Of a stretch of 7,094 bases of DNA, positions 7,022 to 7,094 are shown in pieces; within the stretch, counting starts at the first letter, position 1; every line of letters starts with the position of its first letter. Both the position numbers and the translations under genes were made by a program. The DNA lies in the NCBI GenBank assembly GCA_030837265.1, contig JAUPKV010000050.1:1-7094 (forward strand). The letters are read 5' to 3'. This DNA comes from Methanobacteriota archaeon. Its GTDB lineage: Archaea > Halobacteriota > Methanosarcinia > Methanosarcinales > Methanosarcinaceae. The notes beneath the pieces were generated by a model, which saw only the letters and a list, made by a program, of their open reading frames with translations, was not told the origin of the DNA and did no database searches.

Positions 7022-7094
7022 TCAGATTACTATAAGATTTTGATCTTGAAGAGAGAACTTTTTGATATTGATTGCAGCATTGATATCTCTATCA
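7022..7094 (-). CDS. tnpB: TnpB (IS200/IS605 OrfB) RNA-guided nuclease, C-terminal fragment
   Basis: Only the last 24 codons are in the window, ending in TGA at 7024-7022. The fragment begins DRDINAAINI, the RuvC-III motif of TnpB in which the Asp is part of the catalytic triad, and ends in a short tail (KKFSLQDQNLIVI). TnpB is a DNA nuclease guided by an RNA from the element's right end, which promotes retention of the element after transposition; it is the ancestor group of Cas12. The zinc finger and the other RuvC residues lie outside, so activity cannot be judged. After the stop the frame stays open for 16 codons (to 6971) with a TGDELGD segment resembling tails of longer TnpB proteins, so an early stop is possible. 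Confidence 0.85.
   Translation of the reverse strand, partial: DRDINAAINIKKFSLQDQNLIVI

Larger units (their letters stand above)
6902..7094 (-). mobile_element. Right end of an IS200/IS605-family (TnpB-carrying) insertion element, cut by the window edge
   Basis: The segment holds the C-terminal codons of TnpB and, after its stop, about 120 bases of strongly structured non-coding DNA, as at the right ends of IS200/IS605 and IS1341-type elements. The subterminal imperfect hairpin is 6912-6924 with 6939-6952. I place the boundary at GTTCAC on the minus strand (6907-6902), a few bases beyond the hairpin; it could shift by several bases. These elements make no target duplication, so none is expected. 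The rest, including any tnpA and the left end, lies past 7094. The insertion is 31 bases downstream of the CLC stop and does not break the gene. Confidence 0.72.

Overview
The window most likely comes from a Methanosarcina-type methanogenic archaeon. The evidence is the ablA-ablB pair for the archaeal osmolyte N-epsilon-acetyl-beta-lysine, purine-rich BRE plus TATA-like promoter sequence, strong GGAGG ribosome binding sites, AT-rich long intergenic DNA, and an archaeal-style TnpB end. The species cannot be fixed from the sequence alone.

Layout. A minus-strand CPA1-type cation:proton antiporter with a C-terminal RCK (TrkA-N/TrkA-C) module occupies 57-1895. After a 272-base AT-rich gap comes the minus-strand pair ablB (2168-3097, beta-lysine acetyltransferase) and ablA (3155-4435, lysine 2,3-aminomutase). 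They are 57 bases apart and ablA is the promoter-proximal gene. A 662-base AT-rich intergenic region (4436-5097) separates ablA from a divergent plus-strand CLC chloride transporter/channel with two CBS domains (5098-6870). Only 31 bases past the CLC stop, the right end of an IS200/IS605-family element begins (about 6902) and runs off the window. It shows a structured, probably reRNA/omega-RNA-encoding terminus and the last codons of a minus-strand TnpB.

How the genes fit together. AblA and AblB make N-epsilon-acetyl-beta-lysine, a compatible solute of salt-stressed methanogens. The flanking genes encode an NAD(H)-sensing-type cation/proton antiporter and a CBS-regulated chloride protein. The block therefore looks like a salt and osmotic adaptation neighbourhood that combines organic solute synthesis with inorganic ion transport. 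This grouping is an inference from content and adjacency.

Most notable observations: (1) the ablA leader has a putative promoter, upstream repeat-like motifs and two mutually exclusive RNA pairings competing for one CAAGAAA segment; (2) the CLC protein has Val where the E. coli antiporter has its internal proton glutamate, and Phe where it has the central Tyr, so it may be a passive channel; (3) the antiporter has TGP in place of the canonical TDP motif while keeping the ND pair; (4) the TnpB/reRNA end points convergently into the 3' flank of the CLC gene. No wholly unknown multi-gene system is visible.
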